A stretch of 64,000 bases of DNA from Haemonchus contortus (Eukaryota; Nematoda; Chromadorea; Rhabditida; Trichostrongylidae): assembly GCA_000469685.2 (NCBI GenBank), contig LS997562.1:16214325-16278324 (forward strand), given 5' to 3'. The notes beneath the pieces are model-generated. The model saw only the letters and a program-made list of their open reading frames with translations. It did no database searches and had not been told where the DNA came from. This document shows, in pieces, positions 1 through 11,602 of the stretch (its first letter is position 1; every line of letters begins with the position of its first letter). A program made the translations under genes and the position numbers.

Positions 1-1589
1 ACACGCAAAATGGATAAATACGTTGCGGACGAGTCAGCTCCAGCTTGCAACTCTTGCGTATTTTCCACTGTACGAATGACGAATGGCGATTGATATTCCT
101 GTTTCCGTACTGTATTATCTATACTATTGTCTTCTATGATTTATTCTTTATTCTGCTATTCTGGTATTCAGCTAAGTGCTATTTGCTGAGCACGGTAGTA
201 AAAAAACGGCTATTTCTGAGAATCGTGTGTGGGGATTGAGATTACTTTGTTAGTTGTTCTACTCTCTTACTTTTAGTGTGTTCTTTCCTTTTATTTTGAT
301 AACTGTATTTGCCTTGAATATCTCATCCATTCTGTTTTATTTCTGTTCATTACCAGTAAATATTTGAACACTGGCAGAACTTGTGTGTTTCTAGTCTTTC
401 AAATTTATCTGGTATGTACAGCAGTTGTCTATGTTCTGTGTCGAAGAACATCACCTATTCTCGAATTGTATTATTCATGTTATATTCCTGATATTGCTTG
501 TTGTCTGTGTTAGATTATTTGATTATTCACTTCATTTCTGTTCATTGGAGGACGCAAGGTTATGCATGTTGAAGTAGTCCGACACAGTGTGCTCTACCCT
601 AGTGGCGGTCTACTCCGCGGAGGAAAAAAGTTTCTCCCATCGACTGACGGCTTTGCCGGCTTCCTCATTCCACTATCTCTCGAGGCTGACCTTCGTCCTC
701 ACCTATATGGCCACGGAGGCGGGCTAGTGCGTTCAACGCTCCATAGCCATGCTGCCCTTGGTCCAAGTAGTATCTACCGAGCGAAGGTAACCCTATACGA
801 CCAGCGCGCCCTTAATATCACAGTGGAAGCCTTTATCTAGTCTCAACGGTATTAACGACGCTCCCCTAGACAAGGTCGTTTTTCTGGCTTGCTAACTTTT
901 ATTGATTAGGACGTAAGTCAGGCAAGCTAACCCCTTTTAACGCCATAGCACAGAAGACCTTTGCGAAATCAAAAACCTTTTCTTTCGCCAACAGGATAGT
1001 CGACTTCGTTTATGGGGGGCAACAGGACGCTCCAATGGATTGAGCGTAAGCTGGCGGTCCCATAGTTGCGTCGTTTGAAATACACGGTAGATTTTGAAGT
1101 CACTCGGCAGAGCCTATGTGGTTCATCTTTGCCCCACAGATCGCAAGTTTTGCTTACGATTCAGGAAGAAGCGCAAACGAGGCGATGCTTGGAAAATTCC
1201 AACAGGATCGTGCAGATATCTGGAAAGGACCAGCACAGAGGCGAAATTTCGGAACGTTCAAACGTAACAGCTATAGCCAGCGGCGTCCTAGGAGCGAAAC
1301 AGTAGCATATAGGCGACATTCATCAGCTGGAATTACACACACACGTTGTCACCAATCTTCCGACCAATCTCTCTTCGACGTTTGCAGCGATATGTGCGTT
1401 CTCTTTGAAGCTGCAGCCATTGCAGTATCATCCTACTTACAACCTTAGAGCACACTGTTCTCCCTTATCTGATTGCCTACAACGGCAATCTTATAAATGG
1501 TGTTGACCTAGCATCGCGCTGCTGTTACTGTATGTTATGCCACGTTCCGACCTCAAGGTGCCTTTTTTCTTCCTCTGTACCGAGTGTCC
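1..1589. other. Unassigned left edge
   Basis: Positions 1-540 are AT-rich with no convincing exon. From about 545 the composition turns more GC-rich, and an open frame of 92 codons runs at 562-840, but its product resembles nothing I recognise and it has no clear splice sites. The GC-rich stretch 545-1450 abuts retrotransposon-like sequence, so it may be part of an old element. No function is assigned. Confidence 0.4.
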
Positions 1590-1910
1590 GTTGTCAGAAA
1601 GGTGGCCAGTGACCGCCCGCGATCACGATGGGTGGTCCTATTCTGACCACCTACCGCGCCGTCGGCAGGGATGGCACGGGAACTACAGTATAAAAGGGGA
1701 AAAATAACACAGGTAGCGGTTCTCTACTTCGGATTCAACTGTCGTTGTCGTGACGCCACCGCCGTTCGTCGTCAGCTTCACTACACTCGCCACCCAGCTC
1801 CACTACCTCATCAATTATTCGATCTATTCTTATCGTATTCTTACTCATTAATTGCTGTTACTAGTTTCATAAAGTTGTTAGGTTGAAGATTGCTACTGTG
1901 ACCACGAGAA
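1590..1910 (+). mobile_element. Probable LTR or promoter-like segment of a BEL/Pao-type retrotransposon
   Basis: A GC-rich block with a clear TATA-like motif (cagtataaaagg near 1686) is followed by a pyrimidine-rich leader and lies about 450 bp before a gag-like relic. This is the layout of a 5' LTR (U3, TATA, R, U5). I could not find the second LTR, a target duplication or a primer binding site, so both boundaries are estimates. It could equally be a host promoter. Confidence 0.3.
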
Positions 1911-2339
1911 AAAACAGGAGTACAGACATACATTCCACAATTTTGACTCCGTCCATGATAGCAGCCAACAAATCACATTTCAAGATATCCGAAGCCCACA
2001 CATGTGTCCCATTGATCGAGCTTCTACTAGGGGCCGTATTCAGCGAGCAAGCACAAGTGTACTTATTTGCTTTTATTAGGAGCAGTTTCGTCACCTCTAG
2101 ACTTGCATCGACCTTCGAGTCGTGAACTAACAGAACTCCAGCGTTTTTGTTTGCTGTCAAATACGCACTTTGGTCAGCACACCGCAGCTACTCATTGCTA
2201 GGAGTACACTTTCGACAGCAACTTGAGATTTCTGGATGACGGCATCTTGGGATGCCTGCATTAAAAAGGAACAGCTGAACAGTGAGGATTAGCCCCCTGT
2301 CAGGATCCTAACGCCATCAAAACAGCAGTAGCCGACCAC

Positions 2340-3060
2340 TTCAACTACTTGTCGGGTGTCGGTGATCGAAAAATTTCGCCCGATCCAGTCTACACTGAAC
2401 ATGGCTATTCAACAGAAAAACAAAGTTGAAATACTTTACCAACCGCAAATTGCCAGACAAGTGGCTCTAGCCGAGGAGGAAGGCGTTCCAGGGAAGCGCA
2501 AAAAAGAGAAATTATACGCAAAAATAATTAGTTCATGGTAGAAGTTCAAGATCTAGAAACGGAACGAGAACAACTAAGGAATTCTTGAGAAGCCGACAGT
2601 CAGGAACAAGAAAACGCGCAGCCGAGAGACTGCCTCGATGCTAAAGATCCAGCACAGGCCATAAGACAGCGCGAAGTCGAGCAGGAGATTCACCAAGTGC
2701 GACAAGCCGAGTTGAGATTTCTACGTAACGTCGAAGAACTAATGGAAAGGCCAACCGGCTCACCGAGGAGATTTGAACGAGGAGTAATTCGTCTCAGCGG
2801 AAAACGATCCATGCGTTGCGCTTTTCGTGAAGCGATGGGAGAACAATACTATGACTAATGCCACGTAGTCAGCCCAGTCAAACAGAAGAGACACCTCTTA
2901 GGTGAAAGAAGACTACGTTGCCGCTTTCATTTGCTTGCACTGGCAGTTAATTCTAGGAAGCGCCTGACTAAATGCTATCATTGCCGCGAGACAGGACATC
3001 ACTCCGCCTTTTGCGAACTATCGGAGATTACACCAAGGGTTACCCAATAACTTTTATGGC
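2340..3060 (+). pseudogene. BEL/Pao-type gag relic with zinc knuckle (copy 1)
   Basis: The translation shows a charged, coiled-coil-like stretch rich in Glu, Gln and Arg. It is followed by a pattern resembling a damaged first knuckle (near 2815-2860) and an intact CX2CX4HX4C zinc knuckle (CYHCRETGHHSAFC) at 2973-3014. Paired knuckles of this kind are typical of the nucleocapsid part of nematode BEL/Pao Gag, which packages retrotransposon RNA. Stops and frame changes interrupt the sequence (for example near 2540, 2590 and 2860), so no functional protein is made. No protease, reverse transcriptase or integrase follows. Family assignment rests on motif spacing only. Confidence 0.6.
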
Positions 3061-3574
3061 GAGAATGATGCTCGCACACTGCGAAAGAAGGATTGTTGGT
3101 ATCATTAGGGCAGGTTCGTCACGAAAGTATGAGAAGATCACACGCAATGGACTGCAAGGGATCTTTCCCGCAGGAAATCAAGAGGGCCAGAAATTCTCTG
3201 TAAAAAGCAGATGTTGCTCTTGGAAGGTATCTCTTTTCTCATCTTCAGTGGTACGGGCATTGGTACGTCAGTCGTTCCCTGCCAGACCCCCGCCGTCCCA
3301 CGTCTAGAGCAGTGGTCGCCTCGTATCTACCCGACAACTATTTATCGTCTATTCGACAACTATTTTACTCTGTTCTTTTTTATTTTTCTCTTTCAATGAA
3401 TTTTACTATTTCACTATATTACTATATTTACTATTACTACTGTTCACTCTGGACACAAGTGGAAGAACACGGGTCTCATACGCTGCGGAATACGAGATAT
3501 GGAAAAGCGTCTTCATCACCTACACCATCGAGGCTTGTCTGCGGGAGTATCGCTTCTGCGATCCTTTCTCAATT
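3061..3574. other. No gene seen; spacer between gag relics
   Basis: Short open frames only. The stretch includes a T-rich tract at 3340-3440. I see no splice-site-bounded exon or RNA gene. Confidence 0.4.
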
Positions 3575-4610
3575 TTGCTCGTCATGGTAGATACTTTTCT
3601 TCCTCATGCCTTTTACAACAACATACGTGATGCGATTGTTGAGGAAACTGAAGAACTCACTCAGGCAGACCTTGATTACAGTCACGGAGAGCAATATCCC
3701 ATCTTTCTCATCGTACAGGCTTTCGAGAGTCTTCACGCAGCCAACAGAAAACTGCAAAACTTCAATGACTTAGCAATACATCCCGAACATTGGAGAATAG
3801 CGCCAAAGCTCACCTTAAGGAACATCTCACGCCAAACTACAACATTCAGACTCACACGAATACGCTCACGGACTCTAATCCCGCACGTTCTCAGCTTCAT
3901 CGAGGATAATAAAAGATTCGTCGATGTTCTAAGCTACTTTTCCGTCACACATGCGAACATCAAGCTGCTTTGTACCACCGCGTCAGCAGCCAATCTGAAG
4001 AGTATCAATGTCGCCATCGCACGTCTTCGCGACATTTTCACGTCGCGGTCGTCGTCAGCGCAAACCACTGAGTTCGAGGGAATCTCCGCAACACAGCCAC
4101 TTCACCAATTGTTTTCTCGTCGTCAGTCAGTATTTCCACGGAAACCACCCTCAAATCGTTAGTTGCTGCAGCTCAAATTGGTGGTATTCGGAGGCGATCG
4201 CTCGCGAGGACACTGTCGCAAATTCGGAAGTCGTCAGAAACACCTACAATCGGCTATTGATCGTTCACCATCTGTGGACACGGAACGATCAAGACGTAAG
4301 TCGAAGAAGCCGTTTGTACCATCCTATCCCTGCTCAGCAGAGGAACATGCGTCGAACATCTCCTAGCTAAGCTAGCGGTCGTCGGTCGTCAGCAGTCGAT
4401 CGCCCGTCCGTCACGTGCAGCTTCTGTCGTCAACATCGCTACTCCACAGACTGCACCGTCGTCATAAGTCTCACTGAAAGAGCCCTGAGAGCTGTCAACG
4501 AAGGACGATGCCCCTATTATCTCTACGTTCACGCCCCAGGGTATTGTCGCCACGAGATCAGATGCCGATTCTGTGATGCTAGGAACCACCATTCTGCGGT
4601 CGATCCCAGA
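3575..4610 (+). pseudogene. BEL/Pao-type gag relic (copy 2)
   Basis: An open frame of 195 codons (3575-4162) precedes a second Cys/His cluster translated from about 4410 to 4610: CSFCRQH....C, then GRCPYY...H....C, then CRFC...HH. This repeats the double or triple knuckle organisation of BEL/Pao Gag. The frame shifts between the two parts, and the clusters have lost residues, for example a Cys replaced by Tyr in the middle knuckle. Copy 2 differs from copy 1, so these are separate insertions or diverged family members. The relic is cut on its right by a Tc1-type element at about 4640. Confidence 0.55.
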
Positions 4611-4639
4611 AGCACTTATCTGGAAAGGGACATCGATCT

Positions 4640-5155
4640 ACACGGTGCGTCATAAGTATAGCACATGCGCGCATCTTTTTGAACCGTTTTCTAAAATCAC
4701 TGTTTTTGTCTCTGCGTCTCTCACTATTTTAAAGTATACCTGAACATATCCAAACTATTTGACCGGTCAAATTTATTATTGCCTTTATGGTTAATCCATC
4801 CTGCTACCGCTCTGCGATCATCAAACTTAGTCTCCAAGGAGTTTCGGCCCGCGAAATCCACCAGCGTCTTGGTGTACATCGCAGTGCCATCTACAGGACC
4901 ATTAAACGCTACAGGGACCTAAGACGATCGATCCGGAAGAGGAAGGCGTGCCACTGTCGCTATCACGGGTAATATAAGAAAGGTACGTGAGAGGATTCGG
5001 AGACAGTCGTCGCTGGGGGCTCGCAGAATGTCGCGAGAAGTGAACATTAATGAGAGTTCGCCGAAAGGAATAATACGTAAGCTAGAATAGAAGGCGTACA
5101 AGAAAAATAAGTGCCAAAAACTCACTGGTGTACGGAAAGAAAAGAAGGAAAAAGG
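4640..5155 (+). pseudogene. Truncated Tc1-type transposase (N-terminal DNA-binding part)
   Basis: From the ATG at 4787 the product carries a helix-turn-helix of the paired-like type (LSLQGVSAREIHQRLGVHRS, residues ~14-33), as in Tc1/mariner transposases, which bind terminal repeats. The frame shifts near 4925-4965. In the next frame the basic stretch KVRERIRR and a second HTH-like region can still be read to about 5120. The catalytic DDE domain is absent: the element stops at about 5155, where an unrelated direct repeat begins. The left flank (4640-4680) contains a sequence resembling a Tc1-like inverted terminal repeat. The copy is inactive. Confidence 0.7.
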
Positions 5156-5160
5156 AAACC

Positions 5161-5336
5161 ATCACAGTACTACCTTTTCTATTGTCGACCACAACACGCC
5201 GCGCACCCCGCTTGATCTGCCTGTGACCAACATCCCATCAATAGGGCGCCGTATGCAAGGCCGCAACGCGAGGGCTAGAGGCTCTTTTGCTCTCTTTTTT
5301 TCATTAGTTTTGTGTCGTTCGCCTTGGCGGAATTCG
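5161..5336 (+). repeat. Direct repeat, left copy (LTR-like)
   Basis: About 176 bp that recurs in the same orientation at 6585-6762 with clear similarity throughout. Both copies share blocks such as ctattgtcgaccaca, caatagggcgccgtat and gttcgccttgg. The two copies bracket about 1.25 kb of different sequence. Confidence 0.8.
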
Positions 5337-6584
5337 GCAGGGGCAGTCGACCTCGATGGCATGCTAACAATGAACCACTCGGGTTCTTTTTCGAAGGCCC
5401 TGGCAGATTTCACAGTCGAGATGGTGCTCCTAGCAGTTTTAACTGCTCGATTCGAAAAATTGATTCCAAGATATGGTTCCAGAAGCAGCAGAAACCATTG
5501 GCGAGATCCGATTTGATACGATTTTCAGTTTAGCTCGTCTAATTTTAATTTATGAGAGTGAAAGCAGCGATGATCGTAGACGCTTTTTGATGACTGATTC
5601 GAAGGTTCCGTTTATAACTGTCACAGAATCTCGAAAACCATTCACATTCTTTAGGCATTGTTGTTATCACGTGTTCCGTAGTTTGGCGTTGCTCGACGGG
5701 TCCCTGCTGAGCTTATCCCACGATGGCGGTACGGGCTTTCCAATAGATCAGCTTAATGACCTCAACAACGAGGGAGTAAAATTCGCGAAGATCAACTCAT
5801 GGAATTAAGTCGTCGCAAAAACGCAACGACAGCATTCGACGTTATTGATGCTACCGGATGGATTCAGGCACAAGAACCCAGCTTTCAAGCCGCAGCACAA
5901 CGTTGAAAGAAAGTATACTTCGAGTTCCACGAAGTCAGCAGAGCCTTGGAAACTATGTCGGAGAATACTTGTATTGTAGTGGGCCCAACGCTGAATGTCA
6001 CTCCGCCAAAGAAAGAGTGGTGTAGATTCGTCTCAGGTCTAGCCGCAGCGGCTCGCAATAGGACCAGAATTATGTCCTGGCGCCACCATGTGGAGATCTA
6101 CGCCCAGAAGAGAATCGAATGAATCAGGCAGTGGGTCTCGCAAAGAAGTCAGCTGCCTTAATGTCACGTAACATCCCCAGCATGATCCCGTTGACTGAAA
6201 GTGGCAGCGAGCTATCGTACGGTCTCGGAGCACACCCGAGGAGACGCAACTTAGAAGCATATTCGACAGAAACTATGTCCAAGTACCTCAGGGCCATGAT
6301 GGAATACGTAAACTTCCCGCATTAGTTGAGAGGTCGATGAGGTCAGCAAGAGCTGAACGTGTGCGCAGGTACTTCGAGGAAAAGAAAATGAAGCGCAAAC
6401 TCAAAGGATACCATCATCGCATATTTAGGAATTTCAACCACTCCAGTCCCGGAACCAGTCAAAGGGCGCCAACGATGTTCACTTTCCCCGGCAGAGGCCA
6501 CCATTTTCGTCGTGGAAGAGGATCACACTGATGTCTGTCAAGCCTCAAAGCGGCGAGGACGCCGGTTCATTTGGCAGGGAAGAT
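5337..6584 (+). mobile_element. Interior between direct repeats, broken ORFs ending in an Arg/Gly-rich tail
   Basis: The stretch has several overlapping open frames on the plus strand (5473-5808, 6119-6325, 6337-6531) that look like one decayed reading frame with shifts. The last one is very basic (RVRRYFEEKKMKRKLKGYHH) and ends in a Gly/Arg cluster (GRGHHFRRGRG) before a stop at 6531. This fits an RNA-binding, nucleocapsid-like tail. I do not recognise the family. The flanking direct repeats suggest a small LTR-type or non-autonomous element, but no reverse transcriptase is present. Confidence 0.4.
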
Positions 6585-6762
6585 ATCACAGCACCTTTTT
6601 CTATTGTCGACCACAGCACGCAGCATCCCCGCTTGATCTCTCCGTGACCGACCTCGCATCAATAGGGCGCCGTATATGAGGGCGCAACGACAAGGCTGGA
6701 AGCTCTTCTGCTTTCTTTTTTTGTTTTTTAATAGGTTTGTGTGGTTCGCCTTGGTGGTATTC
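6585..6762 (+). repeat. Direct repeat, right copy (LTR-like)
   Basis: Second copy of the repeat at 5161-5336, same orientation, with scattered substitutions and small indels. Similarity stops abruptly at both ends, as expected for LTRs or for breakpoints of a duplication. Confidence 0.8.
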
Positions 6763-7765
6763 GTCCCCTCCCCGTTTTGGTTTCTATATTTTTCACCCTA
6801 CATATTAGTCTCTCCTGTATTATGAAATTATGTTTTCTTTTTCACTCTTTTTCTTATCCTACCCTATCTCTACACTTCAATCATTCCTCATCAAATAGAG
6901 ACTATTTACTCGTTTTTTAGTCTATTGTTTTAGAATGCTAATTAGTTCTTGTATATACTTATCATTTTCTTTTCTTTTACTTCATTGTTCAACTATCTCT
7001 ACCACTAGTTATTTATTCTAATTTCTTTTTGTTAAGTAATATTTCTTGATACACTCTCTTATCCTGATGCTATTATTTATTCATACCACTAATCACTTAT
7101 TTTAATTGTTTTTCACCTACCCCTTGTCACCGACGAGCCTTGGGGGTAGGTGAAAAACGAAGTGATTCGTCTGATTCAGAGGCGAAACGAATCACTTACA
7201 TTTAATTAATAAACAAATACTCACAAGACTTTTTAATTTTCCTTTTTATTCATTCATACGTTGCATACCGAAGTGTTTTTGTGCCGGTGTTTCCTTTTGT
7301 GAAAGTTGTCATTTTTTGCAGTTGTCCAAGAGTATTTTTTTTTGGTTGTTTGGTTCTGGCACATAATTTGTTTGTGTGTAATTGTTTGTTTCTTTAATAA
7401 AGAGACTCGTTTCCGTCTCTGGTGTCTGGAGAACCCGGTACATACCGGTCGAGCTATCTACTAAACATTCTTATCGCTGTCTTGGCCGTGAGCGCTGCGT
7501 CGGCCTCTGCTCTGCTCGCCTAGCGGCCGTTCTATTCGGCCTGCTCTGTCAGACCAGAGTACTAAATTCTGGGTTCGCTTATATATTTTTATTCGACCTG
7601 GTCCTTCTCCTCACTGGATTGTGATACTGTGCTGCACCCTATTGGCAGAGGAAACTGACTTGAATTTCTATTGCCACCATTCGAGGTGATGCTGTCCTGT
7701 GATCAACTATCGATCAATTGTTATTGAGTCTGAGTTTGACCATCGATCGCCTCGGTCAATCTTTT
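6763..7765. other. AT-rich stretch with two adjacent hairpins
   Basis: Mostly T-rich low-complexity DNA without a credible exon. Two perfect hairpins lie side by side: a 15-bp stem (7109-7123 with 7143-7157, 19-nt loop) and an 11-bp stem (7160-7170 with 7188-7198, 17-nt loop). From about 7380 to 7640 an open frame of 80 codons exists but has no recognisable product. The right part may be the 5' region of the CR1-like element that follows. Confidence 0.5.
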
Positions 7766-7769
7766 CAAT

Positions 7770-8700
7770 GTTGTGAGCTTTCACGTGGCAGGCTATTTCA
7801 CGCAGAAGAATCTTCGCTGCACTTCGTTTGGAGCTTTCTATTCATATCTCATTATAAGTGTCCTGCTTTCTCTCGTATCTGAATTTAAGAGCCGTGAAAG
7901 AGGTCTGGTCGACATGGGATCGCCCCAAAGTTTTGAGCAAGTAAAGTTGCCTATGTTGGCCGTCGAGCAACTGATGTCAGATGAATCGATGCCACCGTGT
8001 TTGAAAACAATTGTAGATTACCTTCCCGATGCTAAGGAAAAGATTGAGCTACTAAGTACTGAGAACGAAGAGCTCTCTGCTGAAATCCAAAAACTGAGTG
8101 ATGGGAACGCTAGTTCGCGCCGTTCATTGTTGTTGCCTGCAAATCTCCGCCTCATAGTCTTCCTTCCACTCATCCTACAAATCCTTCTTATCATGTTTCT
8201 AATGTTGTCAATCATTCTTCTGATAGTCCTTGTGGTGAATCTAAAGAATTTCCTCGTTCTTTTGTGATTATCGGTGTTCCTGAATCTTCTGGAGTTTTGG
8301 TTTTCTTATGATAGGAATTGTATAAGAATGCTCTGTGATTACCTTCAAATTGAATGTGTTCCTTTGTCAGTCTAAAGAATGGGTAGACCGTCTTCTCATC
8401 CGCCCTGCTTCTTTGAAGCAGTCCTCCCAACCACGAAGTTCGGAGACGAAGCCCCGCGCCGTGCCCATAGACCCAAATTTTCTTAGTTCGAGGGTACATA
8501 TATACGGCCTTCTCTGCTCGAGGCGGAGAGGGATAAACTTCGTGCTCACAATCAAGTGGCTAGGGAAAACTCCAATAAACCTGTCAGATCTGTGAACGCC
8601 CCAATCGCGAGGGCTATTTCTGCTGTCTCTCCCGCTTCTGTTCTGAATAATCCTATAATGTCTCATGGCGGTTTTTCTGGTTGTAATAGCCATGCTTTAG
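7770..8700 (+). pseudogene. CR1-like retrotransposon, ORF1 relic
   Basis: The first part (about 7913-8110) encodes an acidic coiled-coil segment (EKIELLSTENEELSAEIQKL). The second part (about 8260-8600), read through stops, keeps the pattern seen at the end of CR1-clade ORF1 proteins: a VIIGVPES start, a VLP-T-FG motif and a terminal IRPSLLEAERDK block. ORF1 proteins of this type bind the element RNA. Stops and frameshifts (for example near 8265, 8310 and 8480) make it non-functional. It is followed in the same orientation by endonuclease and reverse-transcriptase remnants, so the whole is one old insertion. Confidence 0.55.
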
Positions 8701-8829
8701 ACGCATAGTAGCTCCGCGGGAGTGGGCGATTAGTTACAAATGTTTTCTGAGCAACATTATTCTCTCCCCGAGAACTATTCTTCTCTTGTTTTCTTCTATC
8801 AAACGTTCATGATAGTTCCATATATCTTC

Positions 8830-9350
8830 TCATTTTGGGACATGAGAACACCATGCTACGCTGTGACTGGCCACGAAAAACCGGAGGCGGTGTAGCATTT
8901 CCGGTTAGCAAAACCTTACCTTACCACAGTATCATCAAAGGAGCTATCAAAAATTCCTATGAGATGCTGTGTTGCGATATCTCTTTTCCTGAATTATGCA
9001 GGATCCTTGTGTTTAAGGCCCTGGCTTGTTGTCATATTAAAACTCTATAGCTTTTCAAAGCGATAAGTGACCTTTCAATTTGTTCTTACCCATTCATTGT
9101 TAAGGGGGATTTGAATCTGCCTAATATCGATTGGACCAACAATGGGATTGATGACGTCACTAGTCTCGATGGAACCATTTTACAACTCTGCAAAAGTTAC
9201 AACTTGGTGCAGTTAGTCACCATTTCCACCCGTGGAAGGCACACGTTAGATTTATTGTTTTGTAATTGGGTTGCCTCATCAGTGGAATGTCAGTCAATTC
9301 TCCAATTGGTTCTAGCGATCATGCGTCGATTACTCTCAACATTGCGAATC
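8830..9350 (+). pseudogene. CR1-like retrotransposon, endonuclease relic
   Basis: Translation near 8875-9000 gives a KTGGGVAFPVSKTLPYHSI stretch followed by SYEMLCCDIS. Near 9100-9260 it gives GDLNLPNIDW followed by TRGRHTLDLLFCN. These are the central motifs (GG-VA, GDFN-like, T-G-NTLDL) of the APE-type endonuclease of CR1-clade elements, which nicks target DNA for target-primed reverse transcription. The Phe of GDFN is Leu here, and the frames are disrupted between the blocks, so activity is not expected. Confidence 0.6.
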
Positions 9351-9639
9351 TAAGACCTGAACCCGTCCTCAAAAAAAGTCCTCCAAGGCAGATTACGACG
9401 AAATTTGTTGTTACCTTGCGGTTGTCTATTGGTTCGGCTCGTTTATCTGGTGCTCCGATGTCAATCAAATGCATGAACTTTCCATTTTCGTGCTTGGACA
9501 CACGATTGAGAATTTTGTCCCATTGGGTAAAGGACATCAGCATGACTTATTTTATTCCCCACATCTTTTGCGGCTATCCAAAATTTGTTCTAGTGCTTGG
9601 ACCAAAGCGGTAAAATCGAGTGACCAAGAGGGCATGGAT

Positions 9640-10330
9640 AATTATTCGCGCCCCGAAGAACCGCTTTGCTAAGATGCTCAACAAGTATTGCTCCAGTGTT
9701 GATAAAAAGGTAATTTAAACGGTAATAAGAATGCTTCTTGTAAGATGCTGTCGGCAAAACTTAAAGCCCGGAGCGATGTCTCAGTTCTCAAATGTGGAGA
9801 GGGCCGCATTGCATACACAGACCAGAACAAAGCCTAAGTTTAGCTGAATATTTTGCATCCGTATTTTCCGAAACTTCCAAGGCGCTATCCCCAAATTCCT
9901 CTTCTCACTCTAGGTAGCTTTCCCTGTTCTGGAGGAATGTCTTCAGTTTCAGGAAGAGGATTTCCTCGTCCTATTTGCAAGTGGCCAAGTTCTAGGTCCC
10001 TTATTCCCGGTGGGGTACCTTTATACTTTCTGAAGCGTTTGCCAAATGAAATTGTTAGTCCTCTGAAATACATGATGAACCTATCTCTCATTAGAAGTGA
10101 AGTGCCCCGCCTTTGGAAACATTCATATGTTCATATGTTCATATTTTCCCTATTCAAAATTCTCCCTGGTAAGATATCTGTTGATAAAAGCAAGTTCTTT
10201 TTTTTCGGTGATTATCGCATTCGTGGTGGAAATGCCAAGGTTTTTATTCAGAGATCTAGAACCAGGCTTCGAAAGAATTTTTCTGTCACCTAGCTTAGCC
10301 CGCATTCAACAAAATCATCGAGAGGGGAGG
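9640..10330 (+). pseudogene. CR1-like retrotransposon, reverse transcriptase relic (internally deleted)
   Basis: Readable fragments include LAEYFASVFSE (near 9842) and LPNEIVSPLKYMMNLSL (near 10040), a pattern normally found just before the reverse-transcriptase fingers. It is followed almost directly by a segment resembling the extreme C-terminus (DLEPGFERIF, near 10260). The catalytic palm with its FADD-type motif is missing, which indicates an internal deletion of roughly 1.5 kb relative to a full element. The 3' end runs to about 10650. Confidence 0.55.
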
Positions 10331-10650
10331 CTTTCGTGAGGTTTCGCTCTATTTCGGGAACTAGTTGCCCAACGTCGGCTTTAGTCCTTTCATTATTTGC
10401 TTGCCCACTACTTTTTCTTTGAACTCTTTCGTGTTGTTCTAATTTTCCTTTGTATTCTCCTTGTTGTTCCGTCCCTGCACTCGCTTTTATACTCGATTTG
10501 TGTTTTTGATTGCACGTTCCCTTAATGCGTTTATCTGTTTATTGTAACTGAATTCTGTTCTGAGTGCCTTACTATCATTTGTATTTCTGTGTTCTCCACA
10601 TAGGTATAGCGCTCATGTAATAAAATCAAATCGAATCAAATCAAAGAAGT
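10331..10650 (+). mobile_element. 3' untranslated tail of the CR1-like element
   Basis: T-rich 3' sequence ends at about 10620-10645 in short imperfect direct repeats (aatcaaatcgaatcaaatc). Terminal short repeats instead of poly(A) are usual for CR1-clade elements. The boundary is approximate. Confidence 0.45.
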
Positions 10651-10719
10651 GAGGAAGGAACGATCAGGGGAGTTGTTCAGAAAGTTTGGGAATAGACGAC
10701 ATTTAAGAATTTTCTTCAC

Positions 10720-10990
10720 GGTTGTTCACAATAGAACAGGTGGTCAACAAGCAGAACGACCGCCCCTATGCTGTGCTTTCCGGACCTAAATCTCATAGAC
10801 TACAGTGTGTGGGCCGTTCTGAGGGCAGAGGCTTGCTCGAAACCTCATCGCTCTGTGGATTTGCAGAAAGGAGCTCTTGAGGAGACGTGGGACACGCTTA
10901 GCGCTGGTTACTGCTTGCCACCGTCGATGCTTTCCCTGAGCTCCTCAGGGCTTGTCGAGGCCAACGGAGGGATTTTCGAGATCCATTGAA
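10720..10990 (+). pseudogene. Mariner transposase C-terminal relic
   Basis: The frame starting near 10768 reads PDLNLIDYSVWAVLRAEACS. This is the signature around the last catalytic acid of mariner transposases (consensus S/PDLNPxDYxxW), followed by KPHRSVD and, at the end, ANGGIFE, matching the family C-terminus. The catalytic Asp of DLN is present, but everything upstream is lost and one frameshift separates the two parts. It is a dead, 5'-truncated copy. Confidence 0.7.
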
Positions 10991-11394
10991 TGTATTTAAT
11001 TTTGAAGTGAACAGAAAACGTTGTGGCATTCTCTATAATTATGACACACCCTGTGGACAAGATTCGCTTTTCAAGGACATGTGCGTCTTGTATGAAGATT
11101 ATTAGATACGACATCCCAAGACCAAGTCGGTTCGCCAAATCGATTTGGAACAGCGAGAATCACAACCCTTGACGTGAAAGACGACTATTTGGAAATTTCT
11201 TTCGAGCCGTTTTATCCGTCAAGTCAGTCGTCCGTTTGTAGTTAGTCACCAATAGTCCACGATCGTGCAACAGCTATGAACGTCACCGTCCCCAGCAAGT
11301 GTTCGATGCCATACTTGGCATCACCATAGCCAATGCAGTCAATTATTATCAATATTCACATGTTTTATATTGTATTTACCTTTCTCAGGAACCA

Positions 11395-11560
11395 CATACA
11401 TACATGCACACATCCACACATTCACACATACATACACCCTCACACACAGTAACACACACTCATACATATACACTCATAGCCACACATACACTCACACACA
11501 CATACACATACACACACATACACACACACATACACACACACATACACACACACACTAGGC
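11395..11560. repeat. CA-rich microsatellite
   Basis: Imperfect (CA)n mixed with CATA units. The open frames through it (Thr/His repeats) are artefacts of the repeat. Confidence 0.95.
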
Positions 11561-11602
11561 GAATTATATGAAGTAAGATATTAGAACAATATTCATTTTC
11601 AG

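Noticed and set aside
11299..11571. Thr/His-rich ORFs of 62-90 codons
   Set aside because: Generated by the CA/CATA microsatellite.
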